Shown here: in pieces, positions 51,756 to 60,904 of the stretch | How positions within the stretch are numbered: the stretch's first letter is position 1 | How the letters are laid out: each line of letters opens with the position of its first letter | Source of the DNA: Aggregatilineales bacterium | GTDB taxonomy: Bacteria > Chloroflexota > Anaerolineae > Aggregatilineales > Ch27 | Assembly: GCA_029976025.1 (NCBI GenBank) | Contig: JARKNX010000190.1 | Span: 1-64,000, forward strand | Reading direction: 5' to 3' | Length of the DNA: 64,000 bases | Translations under genes and position numbers: made by a program | The notes under the pieces: generated by a model | What the model saw: only the letters and a program-made list of their open reading frames with translations | Database searches by the model: none | Told to the model about the DNA's origin: nothing

Positions 51756-52688
51756 ATGAACAACCGCATTGTCGTCATCGGCAGCTCCAACGTTGACTTC
51801 ATTATGAAAATGGATCATCTGCCGGCGGTGGGAGAAACGGTCACCGACGCCGTTTTTGTCCAGACCTACGGCGGCAAGGGGGCCAACCAGGCTGTGAGCG
51901 CAGCCCGCGCTGGCGGGGATGTGTGGCTCGTCAACTGCGTGGGTGACGATCCCTTCGCCGCGCTGGTCAGGGAGAATCTGCGGCAGGCCGGCGTCCACGT
52001 GGAGTATGTATTTGAGGAAGCCGGCATCGCCAGCGGGGCCGCCCTGGTCATGATCGGCGGCGCGGGCCGCAATTACCTGTCCGTCGCGCCGGGCGCCAAT
52101 TACCGCCTGACGCCGGCGATGCTTCAGCCGCTGAAGCCGCTCATCCAGTCGGCGGCGCTGGTCATGGTGCAGTACGAAGTCCTGCCTGAGACGCTGCTGA
52201 GCGCGATTGATCTGGCTGTCGAAGCCGGCAAGCCGGTGCTGTTCAACCTGGCGCCGGCCCGACCCCTTGCCGGGGACGCGCTGGCGAAGGTGGATACGCT
52301 GGTGGTCAATGAGGTTGAGGCGCAATCGCTGTGCGGATTCGCCATCGAGGGGCCGGAGGAAGCCGCGCGGGCCGCCGCCGCGCTGCTGGCCCGGGGATGC
52401 CGGAACGCGATTGTCACCCTCGGCGTGGAGGGGGCGTATGTGGCCGCGCCCGGCCTGCGCGCGCATGTCCCGGCCTTCCCGGTTGAGGCGGTAGACACAA
52501 CCGCCGCCGGGGATGTATTCTGCGGCAGTCTGGCGGTGGCGCTGGTGGAGGGCCGGCCGCTTCTGGAGGCGGTGCACTTCGCCAGCGCCGCTTCGGCGAT
52601 ATGCGTCACCCGGCTCGGCGCGCAGCCTTCCGCGCCCGACCGCGCCGAGATCGACGCTTTTCTGGCCGCGCACCGGGCCGGGCGGTGA
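51756..52688 (+). CDS. Ribokinase (PfkB family)
   Basis: 310 residues from ATG at 51756; a GTG at 51750 with better spacing to AAGGA is an alternative. The first PfkB signature YGGKGANQAVSAARAGG and the second, DTTAAGDVFCG, with the catalytic Asp, are intact, as is the substrate-binding N-terminal SSNVDFIMKMD. It phosphorylates ribose (or a related sugar or nucleoside) to feed pentose metabolism. No rbs transport genes are nearby; the MFS gene upstream could supply a substrate, but this is not shown. Confidence 0.88.
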   Translation: MNNRIVVIGSSNVDFIMKMDHLPAVGETVTDAVFVQTYGGKGANQAVSAARAGGDVWLVNCVGDDPFAALVRENLRQAGVHVEYVFEEAGIASGAALVMIGGAGRNYLSVAPGANYRLTPAMLQPLKPLIQSAALVMVQYEVLPETLLSAIDLAVEAGKPVLFNLAPARPLAGDALAKVDTLVVNEVEAQSLCGFAIEGPEEAARAAAALLARGCRNAIVTLGVEGAYVAAPGLRAHVPAFPVEAVDTTAAGDVFCGSLAVALVEGRPLLEAVHFASAASAICVTRLGAQPSAPDRAEIDAFLAAHRAGR

Positions 52689-52703
52689 CCGGAAGGGCGG
52701 CGC

Positions 52704-53216
52704 ATGACTACCGTTGATACCCTGCTGGCTATCCTGTGCGATCCGGGTCGGAACCACGCCCAGCACGATGAGGCGGTGCGCCTGCTGGGTCGGCGCGGTG
52801 AGGCGGCGCTGGCGCCCCTGATCGCGCTGCTGGCCGACGAGCGCCTGGCCGTGCGCGGGCGGGCCGCCGCCGCGCTGGGCCGTTGCGGGGCGAAGGCCAT
52901 CAAGCCGCTGCGGGCCGCCCTGGCGGACGAAAGCCCCGTGGTGCGCGGCGGGGCGGCCTCGGCGCTGGGGCTGACTCATAAGGCGCGCGCCGTCCGCCCG
53001 CTGCTGAACGCTTTGCGTGACGATCCGGAGGCCGAGGTGCGGCGGCGGGCGGCGGTGGCGCTGGGCTGGCTCGGCAATGATGCCGCTACAGAGGGCCTGA
53101 CCGCCGCGCTGGAGGATTCCGCGCCGGACGTGCGGGCGGCGGCCCGGGCGGCGCTGAGCGCCATCCAGCGCAAAGCGGCCTCCGGGGACGCCCCGCCGCG
53201 GCAAAACCGCCCTTGA
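52704..53216 (+). CDS. HEAT-repeat protein
   Basis: 170 residues made of PBS-lyase-type HEAT repeats. At least four are visible, for example AALAPLIALLADERLAVRGRAAAALGR, IKPLRAALADESPVVRGGAASALGL, VRPLLNALRDDPEAEVRRRAAVALGW and TEGLTAALEDSAPDVRAAARAAL. It has no catalytic motif and is likely a protein-binding scaffold. It begins 15 bases after ribokinase; the rpsB promoter overlaps its last codons. Confidence 0.82.
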   Translation: MTTVDTLLAILCDPGRNHAQHDEAVRLLGRRGEAALAPLIALLADERLAVRGRAAAALGRCGAKAIKPLRAALADESPVVRGGAASALGLTHKARAVRPLLNALRDDPEAEVRRRAAVALGWLGNDAATEGLTAALEDSAPDVRAAARAALSAIQRKAASGDAPPRQNRP

Positions 53217-53241
53217 ATCCCACCCCCCGTTCCGCTACAAT
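53213..53241 (+). promoter_or_regulatory. Promoter of the rpsB-tsf operon
   Basis: TTGAAT (53213-53218) and TACAAT (53236-53241) lie exactly 17 bases apart, overlapping the HEAT gene stop. Transcription from about 53248 gives an untranslated leader of about 130 bases before rpsB. Confidence 0.55.
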
Positions 53242-53296
53242 ACCCCCTCGGGCCGCTCGCCGGCCTAATACCACATACCCCGACTGGCCTGTGTTG

Positions 53297-53321
53297 TTTG
53301 CGCTCCTCCGGGCGGCGCAAA
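53297..53321 (+). promoter_or_regulatory. Hairpin in the rpsB leader
   Basis: TTTGCGC (53297-53303) and GCGCAAA (53315-53321) form a 7-bp stem with an 11-base loop in the rpsB untranslated leader. Ribosomal leaders of this kind can bind their own protein; that S2 does so here is inference. Confidence 0.35.
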
Positions 53322-53379
53322 TTCCGGCCCGGGTTGACGGGTATGATCGACAAACACACCATTTCAGGAGGAATCCACT

Positions 53380-54234
53380 ATGACGCCTGTCTCCATGAAA
53401 GCGCTGCTGGAGACCGGGGTTCACTTCGGGCACCGCGCCCGCCGCTGGAACCCCAAGATGAAGCCGTACATCTTCACCGAACGCAATGGCATCCATATTA
53501 TCGATTTGCAGCAGACCGTCCCGCAGTTGAACAGGGTCTACGATCTGGTGCGGGATACGGTTGGCCGCGGCGGGACGATCCTCTTCGTCGGGACCAAGCG
53601 CCAGGCGCAGGAAACGATCCAGCAGGAAGCCGAACGCTGCGAAATGCCCTATATCAACACCCGCTGGCTGGGCGGCACGCTGACCAACTGGCGGACCATC
53701 CGCGAGCGTATTGACGCCCTCAAGCGGCTTGAGGCCGACCGCGACTCCGGCCAGTGGGAGCTTCTGACCAAGAAGGAAGCCCTGTTGCTGAGCCGTGAGG
53801 TCGCCAGCCTCCAGATGCGCCTGGGCGGTATCCGCAATATGCGCAGCCTGCCGGACCTCATGTTCGTCGTCGATATCAACCGCGAAGAGACCGCCGTCAA
53901 AGAGGCGAATGCGCTTGGCATCCCCGTGATCGCCATCGTGGATACCAACTGCAACCCCGACGTGGTGGATTACCTCATCGTCGGCAATGACGACGCCATC
54001 CGCGCCATCCGCCTGATCACCAAGACGCTGGCCGAGGCCGTGCTGGAAGGGCGCGATATTTTGCAGAAGACCCAGGCGGATGAGCCTGAAGCCGATTATG
54101 GGGACGCTGACGCCTTCGCTGAGGAGGAAGAAGACGCCTATCTGGGCGAGGCCACGCTGGCCAAGCTCAAGGGCGCCGGCAGGAATCTCTTCCTCACCGA
54201 GGAAGACTTCGAGACATATGAGGGCGAGGAATAG
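53380..54234 (+). CDS. rpsB: Small ribosomal subunit protein S2
   Basis: 284 residues. S2 signatures are clear: [38 protein letters not shown] at the N-terminus and [36 protein letters not shown] near residues 165-205. The acidic C-terminal tail is longer than in Escherichia coli. AGGAGGAAT precedes the ATG. It assembles on the 30S head and pairs with tsf downstream (38 bases), the usual bacterial order. Confidence 0.97.
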   Translation: MTPVSMKALLETGVHFGHRARRWNPKMKPYIFTERNGIHIIDLQQTVPQLNRVYDLVRDTVGRGGTILFVGTKRQAQETIQQEAERCEMPYINTRWLGGTLTNWRTIRERIDALKRLEADRDSGQWELLTKKEALLLSREVASLQMRLGGIRNMRSLPDLMFVVDINREETAVKEANALGIPVIAIVDTNCNPDVVDYLIVGNDDAIRAIRLITKTLAEAVLEGRDILQKTQADEPEADYGDADAFAEEEEDAYLGEATLAKLKGAGRNLFLTEEDFETYEGEE

Positions 54235-54272
54235 CAGCCGTTCTGGCCGGTGACTAAAAGGACTGAATTTCG

Positions 54273-54881
54273 ATGGGAATCACAGCTCAGATGGTTAAGG
54301 ACCTGCGCGAGATAACCGGCGCGGGGCCTCTGGATTGCAAGAAGGCGCTGGAGCAGTTCAGCGGCGATATGGATAAAGCCGCGACTCACCTCCGTGAGAA
54401 GGGGCTGGCCAAAGCCGCCAAGAAGGTTGGCCGCGCCACCAATGAAGGCCTGATCGACGTGTATCTCCACCACAACCGCCGGGTCGGCGTCCTGCTGGAG
54501 ATCAACTGCGAGACCGACTTTGTAGCCAAGACGGATAAATTCCAGACCCTGGCCCACAATGTCGCCCTGCAGATCGCCAACCTGGCGCCCAACTACGTCC
54601 GCCGCGAGGATATCCCGCAGTCGGTCGTGGAGCCGGAGCTGGATATCCAGCGCGCGCGGGCGCGTGACGAAGGCAAGCCGGAGAACATGATCGACAAGAT
54701 CGTGGAAGGGCGTATGGCCCGGTTCTACCAGGAACAGGCGCTGCTGGAGCAGGAATATATCCTGGACGACAGCAAGACCATCGCTGATCTGCTTCAGGAG
54801 GCGATCGTCGATCTGGGGGAGAATATCCAGATCGCCCGCTTTGCCCGCTTCGCCCTGGGCGAAGGTGGCGGAGAAGAATAA
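54273..54881 (+). CDS. tsf: Elongation factor Ts (short type)
   Basis: 202 residues, shorter than the Escherichia coli protein of about 280 and more like the Thermus type that lacks part of the core. The N-terminal UBA-like domain (VKDLREITGAGPLDCKKAL) and the EF-Tu-contacting CETDFVAKTDKFQTLAHN are intact, as is the C-terminal VDLGENIQIARFARF. It exchanges nucleotide on EF-Tu. A strong terminator follows, separating it from pyrH. Confidence 0.96.
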   Translation: MGITAQMVKDLREITGAGPLDCKKALEQFSGDMDKAATHLREKGLAKAAKKVGRATNEGLIDVYLHHNRRVGVLLEINCETDFVAKTDKFQTLAHNVALQIANLAPNYVRREDIPQSVVEPELDIQRARARDEGKPENMIDKIVEGRMARFYQEQALLEQEYILDDSKTIADLLQEAIVDLGENIQIARFARFALGEGGGEE

Positions 54882-54906
54882 GCGAGCAGGTTCTGTGAAC
54901 ACCCGT

Positions 54907-55730
<824 letters not shown>

Positions 55731-55932
55731 CTGCCGACACCGGCACGGGGAACCGCCAGAGGCGCCGGAAGTGCCGGAAAAGGCGGCCAGCCTTTTCCCG
55801 GGCGGTCCCCGGTTTTCTCGCTGCCCGCCCCTGGCTTCTCGCCTGTTTTGATAGCTCCCGCACGACCTGCCCGCACTTTCCCCGCTGAATTGTGCTACAC
55901 TGAGCACAGATCAGCCGGTGGAAAGGTGTGCC

Positions 55933-56595
55933 ATGGTCAGCAATCCTACCCAGATGTTGCAAGCGGAGCTTAACCGCGTCCGCGAAGAAAACGCGACTCT
56001 GCGCGCGGATACTTCCTCACTGCGCAGCTTCATGCAGGCGCTGCAAACTCTGGTCGATGTCGAAGAGAAAACGCTGGCTGGCGAGAGTCCTTTGCTGGCC
56101 CTGACTGAGATGGTTCAGCAGGCGCTGGACCTGCTCGCTGCATCGGATGGCTCGCTGCTGCTGCTGGATCACGAGACGGGCGAGCTGGAATTCGTCGTGG
56201 TGCAGGGATCGGCGCGGCAGCTTGTCGGGCAGCGGCTCAAGCCGCGGGAAGGCATCGCCGGCTGGGTGGCGGCGAATGGCAAGCTGTGTGTGGTGCGGGA
56301 TGTGCGCACCGACCCGCGCTTCTCCGCGCGGATGGATCAGATGATCGGTTACCGCACCCAGTCTATCGCCGCTGTTCCCCTGATCGGCAACCGGCGCACC
56401 TTCGGCGTGCTGGAGGTGGTCAATAAGCCGGGGGACGAGCCGTTCGACGAGCTGGATCAGACTCTGCTGCTGTTGTACGGTCGCTTTGTCGGCGAAGTGC
56501 TGGCTAACATTGACGAAGCCTCCCGCGAGCAGGACATCATCAGGCCGCCGGATTACGAGGTGGGGCCGGCTGCGCCGGGCGACGACGCCGGCTGA
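55933..56595 (+). CDS. Single-GAF domain protein with coiled-coil lead
   Basis: 220 residues from ATG at 55933. A short coiled coil (MLQAELNRVREENATLRADTS) precedes a GAF domain with ASDGSLLLLDHETGELEFVV and the phytochrome-like GIAGWVAANGKLCVVRDVRTDPRF, ending IAAVPLIGNRRTFGVLEVVNKPG. No output domain is attached, so it may act through dimerisation or a partner. A TACACT at 55896-55901 could be its -10. It resembles the GAF units of the kinases at 38696 and 42203 but is unlinked to them. Confidence 0.8.
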   Translation: MVSNPTQMLQAELNRVREENATLRADTSSLRSFMQALQTLVDVEEKTLAGESPLLALTEMVQQALDLLAASDGSLLLLDHETGELEFVVVQGSARQLVGQRLKPREGIAGWVAANGKLCVVRDVRTDPRFSARMDQMIGYRTQSIAAVPLIGNRRTFGVLEVVNKPGDEPFDELDQTLLLLYGRFVGEVLANIDEASREQDIIRPPDYEVGPAAPGDDAG

Positions 56596-56619
56596 GCCGG
56601 AAGAGGACGCTACATATAC

Positions 56620-57846
56620 TCAGGCGCGCTGCCAGGCCGGCGCGCGCAGGATTTCGTCCAGGACCAGGGCGATTGCCCCCCGGACACAGGCTTTAGCGCC
56701 GAGCGACGAGACCCGGATGGTGACGGTGTCGCTGGAGGCTTGCAGGGTGTGCTGGCGGACGGTCGCCTCCAGATCGGGCATCAGATAGTCGGCGGCCTGG
56801 CTCATCTCCCCCCCCAGGACGACAAGCTGCGGGTTAAAAATGTTGATCAGGCTGGCGATGCCCAGGCCAAGCTGCTGGCCGGCTTCGGCCAGCGCGCTGC
56901 AAGCCAGGCGATCCCCTTCGGCGGCGGCGGTGAGGATTACATCCAGCGTAATCCGGGCCGGGTTGCCATTCGTTAGCGCGCTGATCGACGAGGCTTCGCC
57001 CTGTTCAACCCGCCGCCTGACCTGCTCCAGGAGCGGCCGCATTCCGGCCAGCATCTCCCAGCAGCCCTGCTTGCCGCAGGCACAGCGCGGGCCATCGGGG
57101 TTTATAGCCATGTGGCCGACTTCGCCGGCGTACCCTCCGGAGCCGCGCAGCAGGCGCCCGTTGAGCACAATACCCCCGCCGATGCCGATGCTGATCGTCA
57201 GGTAGATAAAATCGCTGGCGCCCGCCGCTGCGCCGAAATACCACTCGCCCATGGCGGCGGCGTTCGCCTCATTATCCACAAACACCGGCACCTTGAAGCG
57301 ATCTTCCCACATCTGGCGCAGGGGGACCTCCTGCCACTGGAGGTTGGGGGCGAATTTGAGCATGCCGGTGTGCATATCGACCAGGCCGGGCACGCCGAGG
57401 CCGATGCCCAGTGTGTGCAGGCCGCACGCGCTCCCGAAGGCTATCGCCTGTTCGGCCAGGTTGATCGCCAGCGCCAGTATGGCGTCCCGATCAGTATCCG
57501 TGATCGGCGTCCAGCGATCCCAGAGCGGCCGGGCGGCGAAATCGGTCACCAGCACAGCGATGTAGTCCACGTTTATCTCGACGCCAACAGCGCAGCCGGC
57601 CTCCGGGTTAAGCTCCAGCAGCGTGCCCGGCCGGCCGCCCCGGGAGGGCTGTATCTCGCCCTCGCGGACCAGATGTTCAGCGATGAGGTAGTCGATCAGG
57701 CTGGAGACAGTGCTGCGGTTGAGGCCAGTCCGGGCGGCCAGGCTGGCCCGCGTCTGCGGGGCGATACGCAGGGCATTCAGAATGAGCGAGCTATTCAAAC
57801 GCCGGACCAGCGCCTGGTCGGCGGTGCGGTAGCGTTTTCTGGTCAT
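56620..57846 (-). CDS. ROK-family transcriptional regulator (NagC/XylR type)
   Basis: 408 residues. An N-terminal winged helix-turn-helix (residues about 12-75: TRASLAARTGLNRSTVSSLIDYL) is joined to a ROK sugar-kinase-like domain. ROK signatures: VFVDNEANAAAMGEWYFG, IGIGGGIVLNGRL, GEVGHMAINPDGPRCACGKQGCWE with the zinc ligands (His, Cys-x-Cys-x4-Cys). It probably represses sugar-use genes and senses a sugar. A 10-bp inverted repeat just upstream (57861-57889) is a likely operator, so it may control itself; target genes are not visible. Confidence 0.9.
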   Translation of the reverse strand: MTRKRYRTADQALVRRLNSSLILNALRIAPQTRASLAARTGLNRSTVSSLIDYLIAEHLVREGEIQPSRGGRPGTLLELNPEAGCAVGVEINVDYIAVLVTDFAARPLWDRWTPITDTDRDAILALAINLAEQAIAFGSACGLHTLGIGLGVPGLVDMHTGMLKFAPNLQWQEVPLRQMWEDRFKVPVFVDNEANAAAMGEWYFGAAAGASDFIYLTISIGIGGGIVLNGRLLRGSGGYAGEVGHMAINPDGPRCACGKQGCWEMLAGMRPLLEQVRRRVEQGEASSISALTNGNPARITLDVILTAAAEGDRLACSALAEAGQQLGLGIASLINIFNPQLVVLGGEMSQAADYLMPDLEATVRQHTLQASSDTVTIRVSSLGAKACVRGAIALVLDEILRAPAWQRA

Positions 57847-57860
57847 AGTCTCTCATTTCA

Positions 57861-57889
57861 GCTTTGTTTGTTGGGTCGCCAAACAAAGC
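57861..57889. promoter_or_regulatory. Likely ROK regulator operator
   Basis: GCTTTGTTTG (57861-57870) and CAAACAAAGC (57880-57889) are exact inverted repeats around a 9-base centre, 15 bases ahead of the regulator start. AT-rich dyads of this kind are typical for ROK repressors. Confidence 0.6.
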
Positions 57890-57988
57890 GTAGCACCGGG
57901 CGGGCGGCCTGTCAATCCAGGGCGGATAAACTGCCAATCCGGGCGGGTAAAACGGAAGGAGCGGGGGGCCGGCAGCGCCGGGTTGCGC

Positions 57989-58573
57989 TCAGCAGCTCAG
58001 CTCGGCGTAGCGGAAGCAGTCAACGGTGTGATCGTTGACCAGCCCGACGGCCTGCATGAAGGCGTAGCAGATGGTTGGACCGACGAAGGCGAACCCCCGC
58101 GCCCGCAGGTCCCTGCTCATCGCCCGCGATTCTGTCGTCTCCGCCGGTATCTCGCGCGGGTTCTTCCAGCCGTTGTGCCGGGGATGCCCGCCGATGAAGC
58201 GCCAGATATAAGCGTCGAACGAGCCGAACTCCTCCTGGACGCGCAGGAACGCCCGGGCATTCTGCACGGCGGTGGCGACCTTGAGCCGGTTGCGGATGAT
58301 GCCGGGGTCGGCCAGCAGCGCCGCATTCTTCTGTTCATCATAGGCCGCCACGAGGGCGGGGTCAAAGCCGTCGTAGGCGCGCCGGTAGTGATCGCGCCGG
58401 TTCAGGACCGTGGACCAGCTCAGCCCGGCCTGCACGCCCTCCAGAATCAGGAATTCGAACAGCAGCCGGTCATCATGCACCGGCACGCCCCATTCCTGAT
58501 CGTGGTAGGCCAGGTACAGCGGGTTGCCGGGCGGCGCCCAGGCGCAGCGCACGATCGGGCTGTGCGCGGTCAT
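57989..58573 (-). CDS. tag: DNA-3-methyladenine glycosylase I
   Basis: 194 residues. VRCAWAPPGNPLYLAYHDQEWGVPVHDD is the N-terminal signature with the zinc Cys, FEFLILEGVQAGLSWSTVLNRRDHYRRAYDGFDP covers the base-recognition helices, and AFVGPTICYAFMQAVGLVNDHTVDCFRY holds the C-terminal His/Cys zinc ligands. It removes 3-methyladenine from alkylated DNA. With Ogt at 22718 it gives direct and base-excision repair of alkylation. It runs in the same direction as the ROK gene. Confidence 0.93.
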   Translation of the reverse strand: MTAHSPIVRCAWAPPGNPLYLAYHDQEWGVPVHDDRLLFEFLILEGVQAGLSWSTVLNRRDHYRRAYDGFDPALVAAYDEQKNAALLADPGIIRNRLKVATAVQNARAFLRVQEEFGSFDAYIWRFIGGHPRHNGWKNPREIPAETTESRAMSRDLRARGFAFVGPTICYAFMQAVGLVNDHTVDCFRYAELSC

Positions 58574-58812
58574 CGCTCGCCTCCTCCAGCGCTCAACTCC
58601 CGGAAGGCAGCCAGCGGCGCGGCCTGGATGAACTGCGCAAGCTCGGTCACGATATTCCTCTCCCCGTCATTTCATTGCGCTCCTGGAGATAGGAGCGCTC
58701 GTCCGGGCGAATTGTATCGCGTGTGAGGCGGCCGCGCCCGTTCGTTGCGGCGGCCCTGCTGCCACCCTATACTCAGCGGATAACCCGGCCCGCCAGAGAG
58801 GGACGCCGCCCT

Positions 58813-59577
58813 ATGCAGGCGATCTTCCGTTTTTACGCCGACCTGAACGCCTTCCTGCCGTACGACCGGCGGGGGGCGGCCTTCGTCCATACCTTTGAGG
58901 AGCGCGCCTCGATTAAGGATATGATAGAGTCGCTCGGCGTGCCGCATACAGAGGTAGACCTGCTGCTGATCAACGGGGAGTCGGCTGGCTTCGACGTTAT
59001 CGTGCAGGACGGCGACCGGGTGAGCGTGTACCCTCGCTTCACGGCGCTGGCGATCGGCGATATCAGCCGTGTCCGGCCTGGCCCGGCGGAGCTGCGCTTC
59101 GTGCTGGATGTGCATCTGGGCAAGCTGGCAGCGTATCTGCGCCTGCTCGGTTTTGACGCCACCCTGCCGGACGACCACGACGATGCCAATCTGGCCCGCA
59201 TTTCTGAGGCGGAGCATCGCATCTTGCTGACGCGCGACCGCGGCCTGCTCAAGCGGCGGCAGGTGACTCACGGCTACTGCCCGCGTTCAACTGTCCCGCG
59301 CGAACAGCTTATCGAGGTGGTCCGGCGCTTCGATCTGGCCGGGCGGGTGCGGCCGTTCACGCGCTGCCTGCACTGCAACGGGGCGCTGGAAACGGTGGAG
59401 AAAGGGGCGGTGGCTGACCGGCTCCAGCCGGGCACTGCGCGGTACTATCAGGAGTTCCGCCGCTGCCGGGCCTGCGGGCGTATCTACTGGCAAGGCTCCC
59501 ACTACGACCGGCTGGCCGCCGTGGTGGAGGAGGCGCTCAACCGGGGGCGCGCCGCCCCGGAAGAATCGGAGTCCTGA
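58813..59577 (+). CDS. Ubiquitin-like/Mut7-C RNase fusion protein
   Basis: 254 residues from ATG at 58813; the longer frame to 58723 is not coding. Residues 1-80 form a ThiS/MoaD-like ubiquitin fold (MQAIFRFYADLNAFLP, then LLLINGESAGFDVIVQDGDRVSVYPRF). The rest is a Mut7-C PIN-type RNase: LDVHLGKLAAYLRLLGFDA, LLTRDRGLLKRR, then a zinc ribbon (CLHCNGAL, CRACGRIYWQGSHYDRL). This fusion is a known bacterial architecture of uncertain role. It converges on the PIN-TRAM gene with 22 bases between. Confidence 0.85.
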   Translation: MQAIFRFYADLNAFLPYDRRGAAFVHTFEERASIKDMIESLGVPHTEVDLLLINGESAGFDVIVQDGDRVSVYPRFTALAIGDISRVRPGPAELRFVLDVHLGKLAAYLRLLGFDATLPDDHDDANLARISEAEHRILLTRDRGLLKRRQVTHGYCPRSTVPREQLIEVVRRFDLAGRVRPFTRCLHCNGALETVEKGAVADRLQPGTARYYQEFRRCRACGRIYWQGSHYDRLAAVVEEALNRGRAAPEESES

Positions 59578-59599
59578 CGGCCCTCCGTCCGCCCGGCCG

Positions 59600-60643
59600 C
59601 TATTCGTCCACCGGGCGGGCGAAGTACATCTTGCCGGCTTCCCGGCTGATCAGCCGGGTGATCTCCACGTGGATGGTGCGGTCCATGTAACGCTTGCCGT
59701 TTTCCACCACGACCATAGTCCCATCCTGCAGGTAGCCGACCCCCTGATCCTGTTCCTTGCCTTCCTGGATGACCTTGATGACGATGATCTCGCCGGGGAT
59801 ATATTCGGCCCGTACGGCGTTAGCCAGCATGTTGATATTGAGCACCACCACGCCCTGCAGCTTGGCAATCTGGTTGAGATTGAAATCGTTGGTCATGATC
59901 GGCGCGTCCATCTCGCGGGCCAGCATGACCAGCTTGTGATCGACTTCGACCACGTCGGGGATGTCGTTATCGATAATCTCAATTGAGGGGTCGTCCAGCC
60001 GCTTCAGCTCGCGCAGAATCTCCAGGCCGCGCTTGCCCCGGTTGCGGCGCAGGATATCCGCCGAATCGGCGATATGCTGGAGTTCTTCCAGCACGAAGCG
60101 GGGGACGAGCAGATTCCAGGTGATGAAGCCGGCCTCGGCGATATCCTTGATCCGGCCGTCGATGATCACGCTGGTATCCAGCAGGATGGTGGAGCGGCTG
60201 CCGGCCATGCCACCCCGACCCCCGCGCAGCACCTCGCGGATCAGGTCGATCACATCCTCGGCGCGGATCGCGAAGACCGTCATACCCAGATACCCGCCGA
60301 CGATGGCGGCGAGGAGCGGGCCAAACGTGCCGAATGGCTTCGGCAGCAGCGAGATGGGGTAGGCCAGCAGCACCGCCGGGAGCAGCCCCAGCACCAGCCC
60401 GATGAAGGCCAGCACGATGGTCTCTGTCGGGGTGGAGAGCAGGATGCGGCGGGCGGTGCGGGCGGGAATTGTGGTCAGCCAGGGGGTGACGACCAGGCCG
60501 AACAGGGTGCCGACCAGGGCGAAGATCAGGCCGGTCGCTTCCGGCGGCAGCCTGAATCCTTCGGCGGTGGAGACGCCCAGGTAGGCGCCGGCGGCCCCGA
60601 ACACAACCATGCCAACCAGGCGAAGTACGAACTCGATGCTCAT
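59600..60643 (-). CDS. Membrane PIN/TRAM domain protein
   Basis: 347 residues. Four membrane helices in the first 130 residues are followed by a PIN domain with LLDTSVIIDGRIKDIAEAGF, FVLEELQHIADS and TNDFNLNQIAKLQGV giving the acidic active-site residues. A C-terminal TRAM-like RNA-binding strand set (VIKVIQEGKEQDQGVGYLQDGTMVVVENG) follows. The family (YacL-type) is common in Gram-positives and Chloroflexota and is predicted to be a membrane-bound RNase. A candidate terminator lies between it and the gene at 60896. Confidence 0.9.
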   Translation of the reverse strand: MSIEFVLRLVGMVVFGAAGAYLGVSTAEGFRLPPEATGLIFALVGTLFGLVVTPWLTTIPARTARRILLSTPTETIVLAFIGLVLGLLPAVLLAYPISLLPKPFGTFGPLLAAIVGGYLGMTVFAIRAEDVIDLIREVLRGGRGGMAGSRSTILLDTSVIIDGRIKDIAEAGFITWNLLVPRFVLEELQHIADSADILRRNRGKRGLEILRELKRLDDPSIEIIDNDIPDVVEVDHKLVMLAREMDAPIMTNDFNLNQIAKLQGVVVLNINMLANAVRAEYIPGEIIVIKVIQEGKEQDQGVGYLQDGTMVVVENGKRYMDRTIHVEITRLISREAGKMYFARPVDE

Positions 60644-60822
60644 AATAAAAATAATCTCCTTACCCGCACGCCGCTCCGGAGCAGATTATTCCGGAGGAAG
60701 GGTGGGCGCGCCGCTGCTGGATAAAGGGGAGCGGCAGGCCGGCGTATCTGGCAGAACGGGCACACAGGGCCTGATAAGAACGGGCAATAACATCATAGGA
60801 TGAACGAACCGGCGCGCTGATC

Positions 60823-60904
60823 TGACGCCCGCGAGTGTCGTTAACTGTATCATGCCTGAGGGCGGGCGTCAATGAAACCCGCCGCGTTGCGGCGCTCAGG
60901 CATG
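60823..60904. terminator. Overlapping hairpins between the PIN-TRAM and glycosyltransferase genes
   Basis: TGACGCCCGC (60823-60832) pairs with GCGGGCGTCA (60862-60871), and CATGCCTGAG (60851-60860) pairs with CTCAGGCATG (60895-60904). The two 10-bp stems interlock, so only one could form at a time. The second covers the stop codon of the gene ending at 60896. A terminator is the simplest reading. Confidence 0.45.
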
